A stretch of DNA of 10,503 nt, taken from positions 1 through 10,503 of the forward strand of contig JALLAP010002418.1 in assembly GCA_036939355.1 (NCBI GenBank), read 5' to 3'. The translations under genes and the position numbers were made by a program. Under the pieces are notes generated by a model. The model saw nothing but the letters and a program-made list of their open reading frames with translations. It was not told the origin of the DNA and ran no database searches. The stretch is from Thalassiosira profunda (taxonomy: Eukaryota > Bacillariophyta > Thalassiosirophyceae > Thalassiosirales > Thalassiosiraceae). Shown here piece by piece: positions 6,579-10,503 of the stretch. The stretch's first letter is position 1. Every line of letters starts with the position of its first letter.

Positions 6579-9500
6579 TCAAACGTCCGGCCGGAACGCC
6601 ACATCGTCGATCCGCACTATGCCCTCGCTGCTCCCCGCCGCCGCCAATTCGGCCTCGTCCGCGTCGCTCGGGTTCCTCCGCAACCTCCACTTCACGACGT
6701 GCGTCCCCGCCGGCACGTCGATCGTCCGCGCCTCCCAGTCCGGCACGGCGTCCAACGCCACGTCGACGACGCCGTCGTCCACCTCGACGAGGAGGTCCTC
6801 GAACGGCGCCTGGATCGACGCCTGGAGGACGTACGAGAGCTCGCCCCCGTGCGCCGAGTCGATCGTCAGCCACAGCTCGGAGGTGCCTCCATCGTCGTGA
6901 ATGTTGGCCGTCCGCGCCTCGGCGTAGTAACTTCCCTCGGCGGCGGGATTCGACGCGTCGTCGTGCTCGATCTCGAAGGCGGCGTCGCCCTTGAGGTATT
7001 GCCAGCGGAGGGCGTCGAAAACGTTGGCCTCGAAGCCGTCGCGGAAGGAGTATTGGGAGGCGTCGTCGATCACGCTCGCGCCGGTGGGGTTGGTGTCGCC
7101 GCCGTCGCCCGCGGCGGGATCAAGGCAGTCGAAGGGCTGGTGGGCCCCGCAGGGGTAGAATGAGAAGTCGGCGTCGCACGCGTCCTCGCAGCAGTCCCCC
7201 ATGTCGAAGCCGCCTGCGATAGAGATCAGGAGAAGAAAGAGATGAAAGGGTCAGCAAATCATCGAAGGCAGATTGCAAGCCGCCAACGTCCGAATGCAAC
7301 ACTCACATTCCGCGGTGTTGTACCCGCCGTCGGCGTCGCACCCCCCGTCGCCGATCCACTCCCGATTCTCCACCCCGCACTCCGCCTCGTCAATGACCGA
7401 ATATCGCGGATCCAGACAAAAGAACCCGAACGGACCATAGTCGGCCTCCCCCTCCTTCGTCTTGCACCCGTACGGACTGTCCGCGTTGCACGTCTCGCGG
7501 CAGCAGTCCCCGAGGTCGTACGCGCACGCGGGGGTGTTGTAGGGAGGGGATGGGTCGCACGCCCCGTCGCCGAGGTAGTTGGGTTCGTCGAGGCAGCAGC
7601 CGGGGAGGCCGGGGACTTCTTGGAGGCCGGGCGGGCAGCCTTGGGCGGCGTCGGACTGGGCGACGGGTGCCTCGGTGGTGGTCGCTGGGGCTTCGGTCGT
7701 CGTGGCCGGGGCTTCGGTCGTTGACGTTGTCGTCGTGACCTCAGTCGTCGTTGTTGTGGAAGTCGTCGTGACCTCAGTTGTAGTCTCGGGCTCTTGAGTG
7801 GTCGACGTGGTAGTCGTCGTGCTCGTCGTGGTCGGGGCTGCCGCCTTGGCCGCGGCATTGTCCTCGAACGCGATCCCGTCCACCTTGGCCCACCCCTCGT
7901 GCCCCTCCGGCGCCGCGTACCCCGCCAACTCCGCGCTGCCCAGCCCCGGGACGTTCTTGACCAGCCGCCACCGCAGCGTGTGCTTTCCGGGATCGATCGC
8001 CACAAAGTGCTGCTCCCACCCGTCGGTAAGATTGGTCACCAGCACCTGCGGGGCGCCGTTCACGACGAATTCGAGTACGTCGTGCGGCGCATACACGGAG
8101 GCCTGCACCCAAAAGCCCACGACCCCGCCCTCGGGACCGGCGATCACGGTCCAGCTAATTTCGATGGAGCCTTGGCTTGCGGCGATGTCGCGGGTGGCGG
8201 CGACGTACGAATGCGTGCCCTGGTGGGCGTCCGGGTCCTCTCGCAACGAAAAGGAGGAAGAGCCGGGGTGGTCGTTCGTCAACAACGCCACCGCGTCTTC
8301 CCCGTCATCTGTAAAGGCAGTACTGCCCGTGAAGGCCTCGAGCTTCACCGCGTCGATCCACGAGTTCCCCTCCCGCCTTGGGTCCATCACGTACGGCCCG
8401 TTGGCATCCAACCAATCTTGGCTCGGCGGTCCGTGGTACTGGTAGCTCCACGTGAGGGCGTGCTCGCCGGGCAGGAGCAGGACGGAGACGGGGGTCCACT
8501 CGCCGGGATCGCCGGTGACCTCCCGAAACGTGCGGATGACCTGGTCGTGGATGGCAAAGACCAATGCGTCGTAGGGAAGCTCCACGGCGGCGTGGACGGC
8601 AAAGCTCAGTAATCCGCCGTTGCTTACACCAAGGTCCTCGAGGCTGATGGTCAGATTGGAGCTGGTTCCAGGCACGGACAATACCCCGGGGCGGGCGGCA
8701 AACTCCCCATCATAGGCAAGGGCCGTCCGGTCGGCCTCCCACTTGTCCGCCCCGCTCGGGGGGAGGACCCAGTCGTGCGCCCCGAAGTCGCCGGACTCGA
8801 ACGAGTCGAAGAAGAGGTAGGAAGGCTCTAGGGAAGAGGCGGGGGAGGGGGCGTCGACGGCGGGACCGAGGGCGTCGAGGGCCGACGGACCGGGGTCGGC
8901 GTGGGTCGTGGTGGTCGTGGTGGTGGTTTCGAAGTCGTCGTCCTCCCAGGTGGGATAGGGGGTGTCCTCGAACGGGGTCGGCGCCGGACTGCCATCGCTG
9001 CCGCCTCCACTCGTTCCACCATTGCCTCCGTTCATCGGCTGCGGCCCCTGGTCGCCGCCGCCCGAACCATGGCCCGAATACCCCTGCCCGCTCGGGGGAC
9101 CGGGACTCGGCAACATTCTCGCCGCCGCCGCCGAATCGCCCACGCACACCTCGGCGTCCAAAAACCACGCGTCGCAGCACGCGAAGACGTCGTCGAAGAG
9201 GTAGTGGTCGGCCTTGGCGGTGTACCCCGCGGGCTCGTTCCCGTCGTTGAGGCACACCCCGTCCGCGTATTGGGGGAGGGCGAAGGAGGGGTAGTACCGG
9301 CGCGCCATTCCTCCGCTGCCGCCGGAGAACCTCGGAGAGCTATTAGCCACCATCCCCGCCCCTCCCGCACCATCGGCCGGAGCCCCCGTCACCCAATTCC
9401 GCTTGAGCAATTGGCCTCCTCCCACGGGTTCGGCAAACCCCGCTTGGCACCCCTCCGCATCGTAGTACCACGCCTCGCAGCAGGCCTCCAGCGTGGGGAA

Positions 9501-10250
9501 CAGAAAGTTGGATGCTCGGTCCGGGGAGCGGAATTGCGGCGGCTCGTTCCCGTTGGCGGTGCAGGTGCCCACGGAATGGTCGGCGGTGAAGAGGGGGTAG
9601 TAGGGGTTGGCTTGCGCGTGGGTGGAGGGAGGCGGGTCCTGCGATTTGGTGTGCGCGGCGGCCGCGTGGGCGACCGCGGGACCGCCCCCGCCGCCCGAAC
9701 CGTTCCCCGCGCTCCCCGCACTGTTGCCACTGGAGCTGGCGGGCGCGGAGGAGCCAAAGGCCGCGGAGACGCTGTCGGCCATCGATCCCCCCGCTCCTCC
9801 CCCACTGTTCGATCCATCCCCCGGGCTGGACGGGCCCGGCTGAATGTGGAGGGGATCGTCCGCCCTCGCGACGTGCCCGGCATGATACGCGTTCTTCTTC
9901 TTGTGATGGTGCGCGTACAGCCTTCGTTCCTCCTCCTCTCGCCCTCTCCCCTCGCCCTCCAGCCCGTCTGTGACCGTCTCCCGTCGCGAGGAGGGCGCTG
10001 CGCGCAGCAGCTCGTCCAGCTCGGCCCGCCGCCACTTCCGTATCCGCTCCGTCTGCTGGGCGTCCCGGACGGGGGGCCGGCGCGGCGCCGTGTCCTTCGT
10101 CCGCTTCCCGCCGGGGATGCCCGCGCCGTTCCTGGCGAGGTTGGGGCGGCCGCTTCGATGGAGGCCGCTCCCTCCCCGGACCGAGGCCGCGGCGGGGGCG
10201 GCGAGGGTCAGGGTCGCCGCGGCCGCGGCGAGGGTCCGCCGTCGCTTCAT
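6579..10250 (-). CDS. Large secreted mosaic protein (Cys, beta-sandwich and Notch-type modules)
   Basis: Two exons, 10250-7307 and 7213-6579 (TGA at 6579-6581), give 1192 residues. The N-terminus MKRRRTLAAAAATLTLAAPA is a signal peptide, probably cut near residues 22-23. A basic, then Gly/Ser-rich region follows (24-212). Two cysteine modules (217-269 and 319-371) share YYP, C, NxGNEP or NDGNEP, a YLF-like stretch, CC, AWY/AWF, DAE and C. After a Thr run (442-449) come beta-sandwich modules at 479-640 and about 661-798, sharing G-x-H-x-L-x-W and a final W-x(2)-V/A-x-(2)-F-like strand. A mucin-like linker (807-861, TTEAPAT repeats) precedes two Lin-12/Notch-type repeats (885-920 and 958-994). 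A third sandwich module (1036-1192) ends in RIDDVAF. There is no membrane anchor or catalytic motif. An extracellular matrix, cell-wall or cell-contact role with calcium-binding Notch repeats is inference. Confidence 0.88.
7214..7306 (-). other. Intron of the secreted mosaic gene
   Basis: 93-bp intron with donor GTGAGTGT and a pyrimidine-rich acceptor ending ATCGCAG. It splits a cysteine codon (T|GC) inside the second Notch-type repeat, restoring GGYNTAE-C-GFDMGDCC. Reading through it ends at a stop at 7251-7253. Confidence 0.9.
7668..7832 (-). repeat. Threonine-rich coding repeat
   Basis: This stretch codes for residues 807-861 of the secreted mosaic protein, almost all T with S, E, A, P and V. 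It is built from ACG/ACC/ACT threonine codons and includes an exact 17-bp direct repeat (7729-7745 and 7762-7778, period 33 bp) and two TTTEAPA units. Such linkers are usually O-glycosylated spacers. Copy number probably varies between strains. Confidence 0.75.
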
Positions 10251-10503
10251 CTCTTTCTATTGTATTGCAATTCCACTCGACCGCTGGCGTCTCCGGCGCA
10301 GCGCTTTGCGTGGCCGCTGTGGGATGTAGGGCGCGGCGGCTAGTGGGCGGAGGAGGCGGCCGCCATGGGTCGGCGTGGCCGTGTGGCTGTTCGTTGAGGG
10401 TGGAGGGTGGAGGGTGGAGGCTGGTCGAAATTTTCCGGATGCGCCCCCCTCATTCACACGCGGACATTGCAGTACGATACTAGTGCCGCTCGAGACCCAG
10501 TCA
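10251..10503 (-). promoter_or_regulatory. Upstream region of the secreted mosaic gene
   Basis: The 253 bp before the start codon read, on the minus strand, into a leader ending AATAGAAAGAGATG. The palindrome ATTGCAAT lies at 10264-10271, close to the start. A GAGGGTG unit is repeated three times plus GAGG at 10396-10420. No clear TATA box is seen. The role as a promoter is inferred from position only. Confidence 0.45.
10396..10420. repeat. (GAGGGTG)3 GAGG tandem repeat
   Basis: A perfect 7-bp unit repeated 3.6 times, about 150 bp upstream of the mosaic gene. It is G-rich on the plus strand, with GGG and GG runs at close intervals, and CT-rich on the gene's coding strand. Confidence 0.8.

Noticed and set aside
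7794..8612. 272-residue plus-strand frame opposite the beta-sandwich modules
   Set aside because: Antisense shadow of a long GC-rich exon, with no domain and no plausible start context.
8901..10343. 480-residue plus-strand open frame opposite the secreted mosaic gene
   Set aside because: It is a mirror of GC-rich codons in the real minus-strand gene. It has biased Arg/Gly/Pro composition and no domain, while the minus strand has a signal peptide, clear modules and a clean splice junction.

Overview
The window looks like nuclear DNA of a centric diatom, most likely in or near the Thalassiosirales. Reasons: short GT-AG introns of 65 to 125 bp, GC-rich coding DNA with more AT-rich spacers, a protein family built on the motif GERHSGTNW that I associate with diatom gene sets, and secreted proteins with YYP...CC cysteine modules and diatom-style Lin-12/Notch repeats. 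The species call is inference. There is no bacterial operon, CRISPR array, rRNA, recognisable tRNA or intact mobile element.

Layout, left to right. (1) 1-1092, plus: 3' part of a gene ending in a complete TAZ zinc finger; its 5' end lies outside the window. (2) About 1193-1688, minus: an unrecognised reading frame that is continuous only if one base is removed from a four-base homopolymer. (3) 1689-2068: spacer with several back-to-back inverted repeats. (4) 2069-3272, minus: three-exon gene for a 354-residue, membrane-anchored, sulfotransferase-like protein. (5) 3273-3715: divergent promoter region. (6) 3716-5160, plus: a paralog of the previous gene, three exons, 411 residues. (7) 5161-6146: gene-poor spacer rich in short palindromes and degenerate repeats. 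(8) 6147-6434, plus: small acidic hypothetical protein. (9) 6579-10250, minus: two-exon gene for a 1192-residue secreted mosaic protein. (10) 10251-10503: its upstream region.

How the genes relate: the two sulfotransferase-like genes form a head-to-head pair that shares one intergenic region. They probably arose by an old inverted duplication, but their introns differ. The large secreted protein carries a signal peptide, two cysteine modules, three beta-sandwich modules, a mucin-like threonine linker and two Notch-type repeats. This suggests an extracellular matrix, frustule-associated or cell-contact role. No pathway visibly links the TAZ gene, the sulfotransferase pair and the secreted mosaic. 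Exon boundaries were derived by hand from splice consensus, reading frame and, for the pair, alignment of the two proteins.
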